Assembly (NCBI RefSeq): GCF_020536995.1
Contig: NC_068358.1
Span: 50,684,509 to 50,748,508, forward strand
Direction: 5' to 3'
DNA length: 64,000 nucleotides
Source of the DNA: Dreissena polymorpha
Taxonomy: Eukaryota > Mollusca > Bivalvia > Myida > Dreissenidae
Below the pieces are notes generated by a model. It was not told the origin of the DNA. It saw nothing but the letters and a program-made list of their open reading frames with translations, and ran no database searches. Made by a program: the position numbers and the translations under genes. Below, piece after piece: positions 33,888 through 45,953 of this stretch. How positions within the stretch are numbered: the stretch's first letter is position 1; the number at the start of each line of letters is the position of its first letter.

Positions 33888-34787
33888 AGCAGAACTTATT
33901 AGATAATAGTGTTACATTTTAAAATGTCTTGTGCCAGTGTTACATTTTGAATTACGTATGCAAATATGCAAGTGGTTTTGACAAAGGTTCTGCATGTTTA
34001 AGTTTGCATTCAGTGTAAAAAAGACCTGGGGTATTTTGTTTTGCTTCTAAATGTATTATAAGTTTAGACTCACATGTGAGAGAATTTAATGTATAAACTG
34101 TTAATATGTCAACAGAATGTATCTGTTAGAACTAACAATTAAATTTGGAATTACCAATATTTCATTCATTCATTGGACATATTCTTCCATTGAGGCTACA
34201 TTTTATGTCATTATAAAAAGTAATATATTCTTCATTATTTGCAAAATACTTTAATTTGCATTTTGTGTTTCAGCTTTTGATTTAATGTGTAAATTCCAAA
34301 TTGTATAAAATTGTTATTTAGTTAAAAATTAAAGTATACAAATATGCTATAATGGTAATTGTCATTGTAAACAACAATTCAGATTATATATTACCGTTTA
34401 AATATCTAGTACTTAATACCAGTTGCTTATGACAACAAAAATATGGATTATCACACATTAAGTATGAGCAGAAATATTACATATTATTGAAATAACACAA
34501 ACTGGTCTTCACTGTGTTAGATAAGAACATTTTGTAACATTTTTGGCACTGGAGTTTATTTTTCCCGTCTTTGATTACAAATGGTGGTGTACTTATGCAT
34601 TTAAGCATTTTGTCATGAATTTATATAGAAACTTTATTTATTGAAATGTTATTTTGTGTGATAATTCTTTGTTTTTTAATCTGTGAATTGTTGAGTCTTT
34701 CAAGTGATGTTTTAATTTCTTCAAAACTTTCACCATTCCAAGAAATATTCCAAGACTATTTTGATAGAGTGTGGTGATTTTGTTTAT
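33888..34787. other. AT-rich region downstream of the SHANK-like tail
   Basis: Resembles a 3' untranslated or intergenic stretch with no frame of note. AATAAA-like signals are present, but none is specific enough to call. Confidence 0.4.
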
Positions 34788-35042
34788 GCCCCCGAAAGAT
34801 GGCATATAGTTTTTGAACTGTCCGTCTGTCTGTCTGTCAGTCGGTCCGTCCGTCCGTCCGTCCGAAAACTTAAACATTGGTCATAACTTTTTAAATATTG
34901 AAGATAGCAACTTGATATTTGGCATGCATGTGTATCTGACGGAGCTGCACATTTTAAGTGGTGAAAGGTCAATGTAAAAAATATGGCTTGAACGCGGCGC
35001 AGAAGGAGGCATTGTATTTATGACAAACACGTCTCTTGTTCA
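34788..35042 (-). repeat. Non-autonomous element D, copy 2
   Basis: Minus-strand copy starting ACAAGAGACGTGTTTGTCA near 35042, with the core CAGCTCCGTCAGATACAC and GCATGCCAAATATCAAG, then a GGAC/GACA tetranucleotide run (34820-34863). It ends CGGGGGCATA at 34788. Confidence 0.85.
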
Positions 35043-35365
35043 ATTTTTATCAACGAATAAACAAACCATGTCCGTGCATTCTTGTTTGGAGCTGCAACGT
35101 CCTGGTTTTAATGACGCACTGGCAGAGTGCAAATGCACACACTAGTCTGGAGCTATGCTAGTCCCAAATGGTGTAAGCCTAGTTTTGCTTGACACGGCTT
35201 ACATTTATACACATTTGGTAACTGCTCATACCTTACCACTGTTCGTTAAAGCTAACATGGTGGTGTTAAAACTGGTGCAGGCACATTTCTTTTAACTCAA
35301 AATAAACTTGCTGCATATGCAACTGTAGCATGACCAGTAACTGTTATTGGCTGTCATGTTCACAG

Positions 35366-35520
35366 GACTCCCCAACTACAAGTGGGCCCTCCCCCTTGTG
35401 TCCAAACAAGTATAAGAACATCGAGGATGCGCTCAGAAAGCGTGCTCATACTGTCTCTGCAGAGGATGTCACAATGCAGCCCATTTACGCAGGCTTTGAA
35501 AGGAGCAAAACACTTTGTCG
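35366..35520 (+). CDS. SHANK-like internal exon, intact
   Basis: A clean exon: acceptor TGTCATGTTCACAG, donor GTAAGA, open throughout in phase 0 to phase 2. It encodes DSPTTSGPSPLCPNKY, KNIEDALRKRAHTVS and AEDVTMQPIYAGFERSK. Low-complexity Ser/Pro followed by an ALRKRAHT-type basic helix fits the linker between the PDZ and proline-rich parts of invertebrate SHANK proteins as I recall them, and the nearby SHANK tail supports this. The exon lies downstream of the decayed SAM region on the same strand, which is the wrong order for one gene, so a second (tandem) copy is likely. A possible next exon starts near 35973 after TCTGTCTCTAAACCAG. It has open frames (RMSFSATLLRKTKSF-like), but its phase is not consistent, so it is not called. 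Confidence 0.5.
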
Positions 35521-37013
35521 GTAAGATATGATTGTTTGGCCGTCTGTTTGATTAAATTTTAGTTTATTAACATGAATCAGGAGATTGCAAAATCCTAAAG
35601 GTATTGGGTAGTTGTATGTAATTGCATAATATAAGAGATATTAAGGATTTTATGTTAATGCATAATCTTAGAGATATTTCGTAGTAAATGTTATTGCATA
35701 ATATGAGAGATATTCTAGGCTTTGTGTTAATGAGTTATCATAGTGATGTAAGGGAACGTTTTATCAGATAATCTGGTTGATGTTTAGAGCTTGTGATGTG
35801 TTGTTTTAAAAGTTTGTTTCTATGTAGCAAATCTGATTCAAGGGAAGTTATACAATGCATAAATTGTAGTTTTCAAGCATGTTAGACAAAATGAATGTAG
35901 AAACACATGTATTATCATGATCATCATCCTGCTAATTGGCAACTATTGTGAAGTGCTCTGTCTCTAAACCAGTTCCGAAAGAATCTTTAAGGGTACGAGA
36001 AGCAAAGACGTTCCCCAGTGGAGCCTCTGGTTTGCCTACGCTGAAACGCAAGATGTCTTTCTCAGCAACATTGTTACGGAAAACTAAATCCTTCATAAAG
36101 TTATGGAGAGACTGAGAGTCTAAAACTCAGAGTGATTTTGGCATTGTCTAGCCAAAGTCCAAACGTCTGTTGACATGACACTGCTGGGTACAGTTTAACT
36201 GGAAGATATTAATAAATGTTCATCTTTTATTATACAATCAAGGTTTCATTATAATTTTTTTACTTGTGATTCGTATTTTTAGTTAATATTTTCTTAAATG
36301 TGAAAAAATTTGATAGTATATCATACAAATCACCATCTAACATTATTTAGTTACTATTTTCTTAAATGTGGAGACATTGAAAGTAAATGATATAAAGCAC
36401 CATCTAACAGTGTAACAAGATACAACAAAGAAGGTCCTTGTTATTCTAAAAGTTTTTAGATAATGTGTTAACTGATCATTTGAGGGAGTAGTCAAGCTGA
36501 GCAGCAGTTAAGTTCTTTCTTTCATTGTCGAGTTACTGTTCTTGATGCATTTATGAGTAACTGTTCTTGATACATAGATGAGTTACTGTTCTTGATGCAT
36601 TGATGAGTTACCTCTCTTGATCTGTAATTTAACATGGATGGTCCAGTAGCCTCTTATCTTTCACTTGTTATTTATATCAACAATGCATTGCCGCTGATGT
36701 TATGCTGACTGTGATATCTCTTATATGGAATCTTGGCTGCATGTAACTGGGGGTAAACTGGACCACCCAAGAAAACTGTCGGATATGAACCTAGGGTTCC
36801 TAAAAGGCAAGCCAATCACTGTGCTAACCAGAAAACAAGGTTATGGTTTTTCAATGGAAATATGTAGTTTTTCAAGGAATGTTATTAATGTACATTAATC
36901 CTCATATTGCAAGGTAGTAACTTCATGAACATATGCACCCATTTCCATACTGAAGTAGAACATCATGTGTCCTTTCTGATTTGAGACTTTGAGATGTTCT
37001 TGAAACATAACAT
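35521..37013. other. Intron-like or intergenic sequence
   Basis: Contains short local repeats (ATGCATTGATGAGTTAC-type motifs near 36530-36610; CTTAAATGTG(A/G)A-type near 36290-36370) and the doubtful exon near 35973-36108. Otherwise nothing recognised. Confidence 0.4.
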
Positions 37014-37256
37014 GGGCCCGTATTCACGAACCCATTCTTAGACTTAAGAATAAAGAATATACTAAGAACCAAGAAAAATGCGTTCAGTGTTTGAATGTTT
37101 GCAAGCTACCACTGGTGATTATATCATTCACAAAATGTTCTATAAGAATAATGATGTAGATAGAGGTGGTTAATATGGTTTATTGAAAATTTTAATTTAA
37201 AGAATTTTCTTTATTCTTAGACTTAAGTCTAAGAATTGTTTGGTGAATACGGGCCC
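37014..37256. mobile_element. MITE with GGGCCCGTATTCAC terminal inverted repeats
   Basis: The left end GGGCCCGTATTCACGAAC and the right end (…GGTGAATACGGGCCC) are inverted complements. The match continues with gaps through ATTCTTAGACTTAAG over about 40 bp. The 243-bp body is AT-rich and non-coding. Similar GGGCCCGTATTCAC termini are common on small DNA elements of marine animals. The target duplication is not clear, so the superfamily is left open. Confidence 0.85.
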
Positions 37257-38599
37257 TGATCTGCACTTTGAACCGACATGGTTACATGTAAAGTAAGTTT
37301 AACCACAAAATACAAATATTGCTGAAATGCTGTTGTGGCAGATGTTTTATTGGGTATCATATTCATCATCAAACCTAGCATGTAATATTTACGATCTACC
37401 TTTTGAAAAAAATCAAAGCTGTATTTATACCAAATTATTAGAACAAATGGATAGTAAAATCATTTCGACTGTGGATGCTTATATTGTGTTCTTGCCCATT
37501 ATGGGTCTGTTGGCTTTACATTCAGATACATGTCACTATCTTGGTAGAGATATTAGAGGTTCGTGGAGAGGTTAACAGAAGTTCATGTTACAATGCCGTT
37601 GAAGGGCTCTTTCTAAAGAGATCAATTGCAAACAATAACTCCAGAATTCATAAAAAAAATGCAATTTTGTTGTTCCATTATTTGGTAGGAAAATTGAATT
37701 AAATGCTGTTCGTTATGGATACTATACTTTACATTGTTGTCATAAAACTATTGTATTATCTCAGATAAGTTCCTGGATTGTATAGCAAGCATTAATTTTC
37801 ATATTCATTTGAGCTGTGCTCTTTAAATCTGGGCTATTTCAATGTGCTTTAAGTGTCGTCCCAGATAAGCCTCTGCAGACTGCACAATCTAAGCTGGCGG
37901 GAAACTTTGCACATGCATTAAAATAAGTAAGGTTTTCATAGGGCTCGACTTTTCTTATACTTATTTTTGCGGAAGAATAAGAACCTGCTTTCAACTTCCT
38001 TTCATACTTATGAAATAAGGTTAGTAACTTGTTTTTCTATCAATTTATTCTATTTCTATTGGTCTCATGCGAAGCACAGCCTTGGACAATTATAACCTGA
38101 GAGTGGGCATTAAATAGAGAATATATGGTATGAAATTGAGAACTTTTGGATTTGAAGCCACATTCATTGGAAACTTTACTTCATGAATGTGCGTTAAGTT
38201 TCATTGCAGATTATTGTGTGCAGACTGCATCGACTAATCTGAGATGGGTTTTTTTACGCACAAGCTTTAAGCCCAGTGTTTCCAGAGCGTGACTCAAATT
38301 GAACTGTGTTTGCAGTAGTATCAGTAGTCATAGGCCCAGTTCTGTCAGCTCATTATGTTCTGAAATGCCTTGCCTTGTAAGAATTGCTCTTGTGACTTCG
38401 TATCTGATTCTTAAAGACCTGCTGGCGTAATACTGTTTTCTACTGATCCTGTCTCTCTGTTTGCTCTCTTGTTTCTCTGGAAAGTAAGCGGTGCATCATA
38501 CATATGTGATAAGTGTGTTTCCATGTAGTAAATATCTTAATAATGCCTGTCTGTTATCAAGGTATAAAAATGCAATGTCAAAATGGACTAGAAGGATCC
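37257..38599. other. Non-coding interval
   Basis: No supported exon. The two frames around 37327-37702 have no recognisable domain or splice context. Several GGCCCAGT/CAGACTGCA-like phrases suggest old dispersed repeats, but no in-window copy was found. Confidence 0.4.
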
Positions 38600-39007
38600 A
38601 TTATTATTGCATATGTATGCAATATGTTTTGCTGGCTGTCTGTCGGTAAACGGTCGATAGACCAGTTCGTTTCCGATCAATAACTTGAATTGACCGATTG
38701 GCTTGATACTTTACATGTGCATTGGCATTGGACAGTAGATGACCCCTATTGAAATTGGGGTCACTAGGTCAAAGGTCAAGTCACTATCACACTAAGTGAG
38801 ATAATCGTTTCCGATCAATAACTCGTCAACGAATTGACCGATTGGCTTGATACTTAACAAGTCATGTAGGTAGACTCACACACCAAATATCGGGTCAATA
38901 TATTAATGCTATTTGAAAAAAAGGCCAGAAAATGAAATGCCGGAAGGACAGACGGACGGACGGACGGACAGTCCGACTGCTATATGCCATCCTACCTGGA
39001 GCATAAA
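38600..39007 (+). repeat. Non-autonomous element F with GACG microsatellite
   Basis: Two internal copies of TTTCCGATCAATAACT … TTGACCGATTGGCTTGATAC are followed by a GGACGGAC run (38945-38970). The end is ATGCCATCCTACCTGGAGC, CATAAAAA, similar to the terminus of elements D and G. Confidence 0.75.
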
Positions 39008-40002
39008 AATTATCTCTATATATGAAAGAGTTGCGTAAAAAAAAACGCCTGAAAACGGTAAAATTAATTAAATTATAGTTCGATTGGTCATTGTCGGCTT
39101 GGGTACTCTTGAAAGTGAGTCTACCAACATAATCTACAGAAGAAGTGTAAAATTCGTTTAGGTCCAATAATGTTTGGCGTAGTTATGGGCCTTGGACTTA
39201 TAAAAAAAATCTCTATAATAACGCTCGATTGGTCCCGGGATTAGTTCTTCTTGAATGCTCTGAGCTTTTATGAGTACATACGTACAGCTCATAGTTCTTC
39301 CTGTCAAAGTCAAAGGTGTATTTTGTAGAGAAATGCTTAAAACATAAACTTGATAACAAATCGTTTATGGCTGAAGTTGTGAATTGTCGATTAGTGCAAA
39401 GCGAAAGAAAAGGTTACACTGCACAAATTGTTTTCACCGTAGTATCTGACGATCTGGTCTTATGGTAGCAGTTGAAATTGTATTGCGCATAACAGTGTAG
39501 TTTGAATTACGACACATTCTTATTATTATTCCCTCTGCGATCGGATAAGTGGTAGAGTCCGTGCTTTTAGATACGGCATTGTAGATACAGTTATTGCGCT
39601 GTATACTAATTGGACTGAAAATCCGGAAAAAATGGATGTAGTGTCGGGTGTTCTTACATGCCTAGAGATAAGGCTGTAGTATGGAATACTTAATAAATAT
39701 TTTTTTTTTCATGCTATACAATTTAGTATTTAATTAATTAACGGAATGAAATAAATATTAGCATAAACGTATATAGATGTATGTCTACTTATGCACATAT
39801 TGTAAAGCTTTGATAATGTGTGTAAATATTGAAATGCATATTAAAATAAAAGTATATTGAACCCGGCCCTTGCAGTTGTCTATCCGTATGGTCGTTCGTA
39901 AGTGGGAGACAGTGGACTGAGAGAGACGTTTAAGAGAGTTGAGTTCTTGAGGCTGTCTGTATTAAAGACTTTGTTGACTAAAGAGATGGGTAAAAGTGTG
40001 TT
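39008..40002. other. Non-coding interval with repeat fragments
   Basis: 39076-39110 matches part of the block near 25795. 39240-39300 (TTAGTTCTTCTTGAAT, GAGCTTTTATGAGTACATA) matches the inverted complement of 60590-60655. No gene is supported. Confidence 0.5.
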
Positions 40003-40134
40003 ATGCGTAGGGAAGGTTGCGTTTTAAAGAATTGTTCTGTATGTGAGTGTGATCTTTGTCAGTGTTGTTCTAGGTGCTGTGCAAAATGCGAATGTGTTGG
40101 TGTGATAGGTGTTTTGGAGAGATTTTTCATTTGA
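40003..40134 (+). CDS. Possible cysteine-dense micro-protein
   Basis: A 43-codon ATG frame, MRREGCVLKN followed by CSVCECDLCQCCSRCCAKCE, then CVGVIGVLERFFI. Thirteen of 43 residues are Cys, in C-x-C, C-C and C-x2-C spacings as in metallothioneins or small disulfide-rich peptides. It has no signal peptide and is too short to assign. The TGT-rich DNA could give this pattern by chance, and I see no promoter or second exon. Alternatively it could be a zinc-binding fragment of a lost element. Confidence 0.25.
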   Translation: MRREGCVLKNCSVCECDLCQCCSRCCAKCECVGVIGVLERFFI

Positions 40135-40804
40135 TTATTGTCACTGATTAAAATGTTATGATAAACAGACAAGAATAACGAGCGAATAATATATATTTAT
40201 TCTCGCATTTCCCCAGGAATTTGGTCAGGCACTGCAGCAGGCGGTTGGTGTCGAATTCTTTATATACTTTCTAAATGTTATAAATCAAAATCCACACTAC
40301 TTTGGAGCTACCAAATCACAACATTTCTTTTAATATTTATGTATTTGTCATCAGTTCATTTCATTCAAGTCATATATTATACTATTCAATAACAACCAAA
40401 ATAAACAGAAAGCAAAAAAATATTGAAAAACATTCTGTGACCCATGGAAAATCTTGCTTCCAACTACTGGTCGTTTATTAGATTGTATTCTGTCATGCAC
40501 AAAGACTAAAGAAAAATGTGTCGCAGTTATATAGCGAATTTCGTAAATATGAAAGAAACTGTATATCTATTGGATCTGAATATATTAAATATTGGTACTG
40601 TTAAGCTATAGTCGCCGTTAAAAAAATAATGTGAACAAATGGTCGGGATCAATCAAATAAGACGTTTGATCCCAATTAATTGTATTTATAACTTAAATTA
40701 CGCACAACCGCAACACACATCAGTTACGGTTTATTTTTGAAGCAAGTTCTTTATACTTTTTATTTTCTGCAATAGTCGTAAACAATTAAAATATTTAAAA
40801 CATC

Positions 40805-40990
40805 GATGTGGCGTAGTGGATATGGTGTCCGCCTAGCGATCGGGAGGTCACGGGTTCGAACCCACTGGGAGCGTTCCTTTGATCTCCCCCAAAAGACACC
40901 AAGTACTGGTTCTAGTCCCAGGAAACGGACTCGAGAGCGTTTATATAAGCATACGGCTTTCGATGCAATCGAGCTACAATAAATAGGTAT
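40805..40990 (+). mobile_element. tRNA-derived SINE
   Basis: A tRNA-like head carries an A-box-like TGGCGTAGTGGATATGG and a perfect B box GGTTCGAACCC about 45 bp later, forming an internal RNA polymerase III promoter. A non-tRNA body follows (AGGAAACGGACTCGAGAGCG … GATGCAATCGAGCTAC) and an AATAAATAGG-type tail. The head can form a partial anticodon stem, but the acceptor stem does not close, so this is not a functional tRNA gene. Confidence 0.8.
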
Positions 40991-41749
40991 AAACTAATTA
41001 AAATAAAACAAACAAAACATTTGAGCACATCTTTAATTGCTCTTACTCCACATGTACCGGTAATAATAGATCATTATCGGTCATTATTAGGGCACAAACA
41101 CCTTAATTGATCCCCATGAACGACCCGTAAATCGTTCATACGTGTTATCTAAGCCCCTTATGCACTCACCGCTGATAAGAGCGTGCATGTGATGATTGAA
41201 CATTTGCCGAATGCAGACAGCAAGCGCTTGTGAGAATTTCAAGTGCACGCATTTTAGCCCACTGGGCTAAAATCGCCTGGGGAAATCATAATTCTTATAA
41301 TCCATGCATTACACTTTTGTTTATTTTCTATTTTGTATATGGCTAAAAGCAATTGAATGCTTTAGAGCTAATACATGTTGCTGCTGTAGATGTTATATTA
41401 TAATTCCCTTACGGCAGATCTGAGGGTCGTCGTTCCTTTTATTTCTTCCAAAAGTCTGTTGTCTGACCGCTATTCATATACAATTAACATAATTATTAAT
41501 TGAAATTTGAACAAATTATATATAAAATTTCTGTCCATTTAAACAAATATTTAATATTTGAAAATAAAAATTCTTAAAAACATAAATTGTATGTTCGGAG
41601 AAAAGCATAGGTAAACCGTTTATTGGTACATGTTGTTGTAAACACACCGCGTGCGTTCCTTTAATTTTTCTTTTGGTTAATAAAAACTGTTCCACAAGTT
41701 GACATTTACATTTACGGTTGACGTGTTTGAAACTTTGATTAAAATCTTT

Positions 41750-41995
41750 CTACTGCGAGCGCACCATATCATGTAAGTTATCTTAATTTGCTCATTATAG
41801 ATATATTGACGATCTATTTGTGTTAATTTATGCCAAAAAATAGTTTATGTTGCTAATTTTACCAATAAATCAGCGCCCGGAATCCAGGCGGTAAAATTGT
41901 TATGGTAAATCGTGAAACCAGTTGCAACTCCCAGGACCCGGACGGTCAATAGCTGGGAGTTGGATTATTGCAACTAGTCCCGGGATAACAGAAAA
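41750..41995 (+). repeat. Dispersed repeat J, copy 1
   Basis: Matches the inverted complement of 61320-61570. Shared blocks are GCGAGC(G/A)CACCA, AATAGTTTATGTTGCTAA, ACCAGTTGCAACTCCCAG and CTGGGAGTTGGATTATTG. CAACTCCCAG and CTGGGAGTTG form an inverted repeat inside it. Short partial copies lie at 39230-39300 and 60545-60655. Confidence 0.8.
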
Positions 41996-42687
41996 CGGTT
42001 ATTATAGAGAAAATTCCAATCAAATGTCGGAGTTGTAAAGAGTGTGATGGTTTATCTGTGTTGATGATGGTGAAAGTGAAAATGTGTAGTAGATGATACA
42101 CATTTTATTAGGAATTGATTTTGAAACTTTAGAGAAGGTTTAAATTCAAAGAGAAAATACTATTATGGTTATATGTAAGTCATGCTTTATTATACATTTC
42201 TTAATAAGTTGTTTGATTTTCAAAGTGTGCTTTACTTCTTCATTAAACATCATACATTTCTGACATCTAAAGCTTAAAACAATGGTGTGCATTTCACGCC
42301 AATATTTAAAGCTTTAGACTTCAGAAAGTTAATGATTTACATGTTACATAGTTTCATAAATTTATGTCACAAAATAAGTTTTTAAAGCATATACATTCAC
42401 CTTAAAACGTGCTACATTAAAAAAAACATTCGGAAGGGGAGACCCCTCCCGCACTCTGCCCACTTGGGCCCCACCCAAGTCAAAATATCCTGCGTATGAC
42501 ACTGTTGCATGTCTCCTTTTTGGAGAGGTATACACTTATGATTTAGTTTGGCATACTGTCATTTCCTGTTGCTGATCAGCGTTATTCTTTCGGTCTCTTA
42601 TTACACATACTTTCCACATTGAAAAGCTGTAATTTAATTGAAAATGGGTTCAATGGTTTTAGGTAGCCTCCGCTATCAAACTATCCA
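41996..42687. other. Non-coding interval
   Basis: AT-rich. A GC-rich patch at 42430-42485 (GGGGAGACCCCTCCCGCAC) looks like an old interspersed repeat. Nothing else recognised. Confidence 0.4.
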
Positions 42688-42837
42688 ATGTCTACACATT
42701 ATTCGCTGTCTGATTTCTTAATATTAGATATCCAGCAAATCCTTTTTGAATCTCAGAAAGAGCATATAAATCTTTTAAAAGCGCAAAATGAAACAAAGCA
42801 ATACGATTATAGGAGACCTTACGGTTACAGAAAGTAA
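42688..42837 (+). CDS. Possible 49-codon small frame
   Basis: MSTHYSLSDFLILDIQQILF, then ESQKEHINLLKAQNETKQ and a Tyr/Arg-rich end YDYRRPYGYRK. The charged, helix-forming composition looks protein-like, and an acceptor-like TTTTAG precedes it, but there is no domain, partner exon or second copy. Confidence 0.25.
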   Translation: MSTHYSLSDFLILDIQQILFESQKEHINLLKAQNETKQYDYRRPYGYRK

Positions 42838-45800
42838 TGGTTTGATTTAGAATATAATTTAGAATCATAGTTAGTACTCACTCCATTAATAGTTGAACTT
42901 ATTGCATCATCCACTGTATTCAATGACCTGCGCGCTGCAGGTTTAGGGTCCTTCTACCTGTAATTAAATTGAATTAGTTTATTTTTTTATTTTTTGCAGC
43001 AATCAACCTAATCAATTAAAGAAATAAAATATATTTATAAGTAATTCATGAACTATTTTTAAAACATAGTTTTCATGAGTAATCAGAAATAACTGAAATT
43101 TCAAAATGTTGACACATATTTTTTCAATAAATTGATTCATGATTAATCAGTATACCAATTGCTTGCTTTATGTGAAATCGCGAAAACATATTACAAATTA
43201 ATCAATCAATAATCTGAGCGAGATACACAGTAGTCTTATTTTATCAATGTAGAAGATGAGACTCATTAAACTTATAATCAAAGTCTGAAAGTACTATCGC
43301 CATTTCTGTTTGTTTGCAAAGCATAAACATCTCGCTTAAATTAGATCACATCAGAAGGACATATTTGATATATTTTGATACAAAGTATCAATGGGAATAC
43401 CTTTTACAAGAAGTTTTGATTCCACATTTCTTTTTTTTTCAACTTGAAAAACAGAACACTTACTTTGGTGTGGACATGATTGGTCTTCGTTTCCTTTCAG
43501 CATTTTTCTCGCGTGTGTCAATGGGGATTCGTCTTTTCTGGCTTTTTTCACTCATTGTTTTTTTCTAGCAGGCTGTTCTCATCAATTGTAATGATATCTT
43601 CCTTCTTTTCAGTCCTGCATAATGCTCAAAAATCATAACTGATTTCACCATGTTCATCCATAACCAAACAACCTCGAAACATCGGTAAATCGGCCGCATG
43701 GTCCCAATCTGTAAACAAGTATTCTATCTGACAGTTCAACAGCTCATTCAAGGTTTCAATAGCAGTGTAAGTGGGCATCCAGCTTGTTGGGTGTCTGAAT
43801 TCCTTGCCTGGGACTTTGAATGACATCTGACGAACTTCATCAACCGTAACTTGGCTTGGATGTACACTCCTTTGGCAGTACATATGTTTCACGACATTTT
43901 GATACACTGAACAATTTATCCTAGCTTTACGTGGTACTCCGTCTACATTACATTAATCAAAAGTCAAGATTGTCTTCAAAGCATCTGATATGTTCATGAA
44001 TGTTGAAATCCATTTCTCGTGCGACATTCCATTCAACTTTGGCTGGTAATCATTGTCACCCATACAACATATAATGGCAATATTCAGTGCTGCATACTTG
44101 AATCCAAAGTGGTTTTCAATACGTTCAATGATATCAGTTACATTGTACAACTCCGGTTTTACTTTCTGCAGTAAGACATAGGCAGTTTTTTTTAATGTCC
44201 CATCTTGATGTTTGTGCCGGTGAAGTGACAATGCGAACAAAAAAGTACTACTATGCTGTCTATGTCTACAGATGTAACCACACTTACAACGTGTTCACTT
44301 GGCTTAATCTCCTTCATAATGGTCTGCAACCAGTCTACCTGTGCCGGCTCAGCTTCACCCTTCCTTTAGTGAATGTCTGTCATAACTTCCGATTTCTTAA
44401 ATCCTTCCATGCTAAATTCAGCCTTCACCGGACATGCAAATTGTATAGAGTTATCTTTATCTTCAGACAAGATCAATTCACTATTAACAATTAGGGTGAC
44501 GTTGCGTGATATTCCAAGTTTGTTGACATATCGGGTTAAATAGTTACTAATCATTCTTTTGCTTTTGCCGGTGTTAAGTGTTGCGGACTTAGACAGCTTA
44601 TGGTCGCTCATAATTTCGTCTCCGTACTTTAAATGTGCTATTGAGACGGGCTCGATTTTCGGTCGTTTTTGTTCTTGTCGCACTTTTGAAATGATCAGGT
44701 GTAAAACTATTTTTTTCTTAACATACAATTGTTTTAATGCTCGGAAATAGATAGAAGATGCATCCCAGGGTTCCATTTACTATGTTCTTCAGGTATTGAT
44801 CTCCGGATGTAGCCTTGGTCTTGAATGTAACACCTGCGAATTCCATTGTGGCATATGTTATTTCTTTGGTTCCCATTGCTTGCTTGATATTTCCGCCCCT
44901 GTCGTAATAATACCTTCATCATCAATTGTTTGCTCAAGGCCTGTTGGTTTGACATCGCTGAAAATACTGGACAGCACCTTCATTAGAGCTTTCCTGACAC
45001 CGGTTGATTTCTGGACAGATGCCTTTGTGCCGTTGGGATTAACTAGAGACTGGCAAGTGTTCATGCTGGAGCTCATGCAGTCAAGTACCTTCATACCTTT
45101 CTTCACGTGTGCTTGTCGTTTACTTTCATCCTCTTCCTTAGATGTGGTTGCTGACAGTCGTTTTCCACGCGTCCTAACTCTGCGCATAGTAACTCCTTTC
45201 CCAGCTATTGCCTTCTTTACTAGATGACCCGGACCAGCTATGTTGCTCACAGCTGCTGTGTCATTGTCGCTCAAGCCAAAGCATCCCTGTTGGGGAGCAT
45301 ACGTCTTTATCATAAATCTCCCAATGTCATAGGAATTGGAATCCAAGATTTCACATGACAAGGCTTCCTGTTTTTGGCCGTATATATTTTGTGGAGTAAT
45401 AGATTTCTCTGTGCTTAATGCATTGACACGTACTATCAGCTTGCAAAGTGGTAATATATGTTTCCAATCAGAATTGCAAAGTACAAATTTAATGTTTTTT
45501 TCCTCTGACTTATCAGGCACAGACATATTTCTGTAACGTCTGCAGAAGATCATGCGCTTGTTATTTCTGCACGTGCATTCTGAACGTCTGTCAAATGATC
45601 CACGATGCTCATGCGAGGTAATACGGATTGTATGGTAGATCTTGGTCTAAAACTCTTGATGGCATCTTTAAGATCCCTTTCCCTCTGGGTGTCCAAGGCA
45701 ATGTTTACGTACGTGGCTGTTCTTATGTAGGGTTGAGAACAATGACAGTTTCATATTCGGATGAAACGTTCCAGCTCTGTAATTCTCATGCAATTAGTCC

Positions 45801-45953
45801 ATACGAAATGAAGCATATTATGAGGCCCTATAAATTTAGCATGTTAGCCCATATACATATTTAATAGCATGAATATGTTTATTCATCTTTCTGAGATAGT
45901 ATCTAAATGGACAAGCACGTTCTTACATATCATTTATTATAACCCCACTCTTT

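Noticed and set aside
35973-36108. Second SHANK-like exon (KRKMSFSATLLRKTKSF)
   Set aside because: The acceptor looks good, but the phase does not fit the preceding exon, and no donor follows in that frame.
39530-39600. tRNA-like phrase GGATAAGTGGTAGAGTCCG
   Set aside because: It resembles an A box, but no B box or closing stem follows.
40805-40876. Functional tRNA gene
   Set aside because: The A and B boxes are present, but the acceptor stem does not pair and a SINE body follows directly.
44195-45227. Plus-strand frames of 99-143 codons
   Set aside because: They are antisense shadows of the minus-strand pseudogene, whose blocks show coherent conserved segments.
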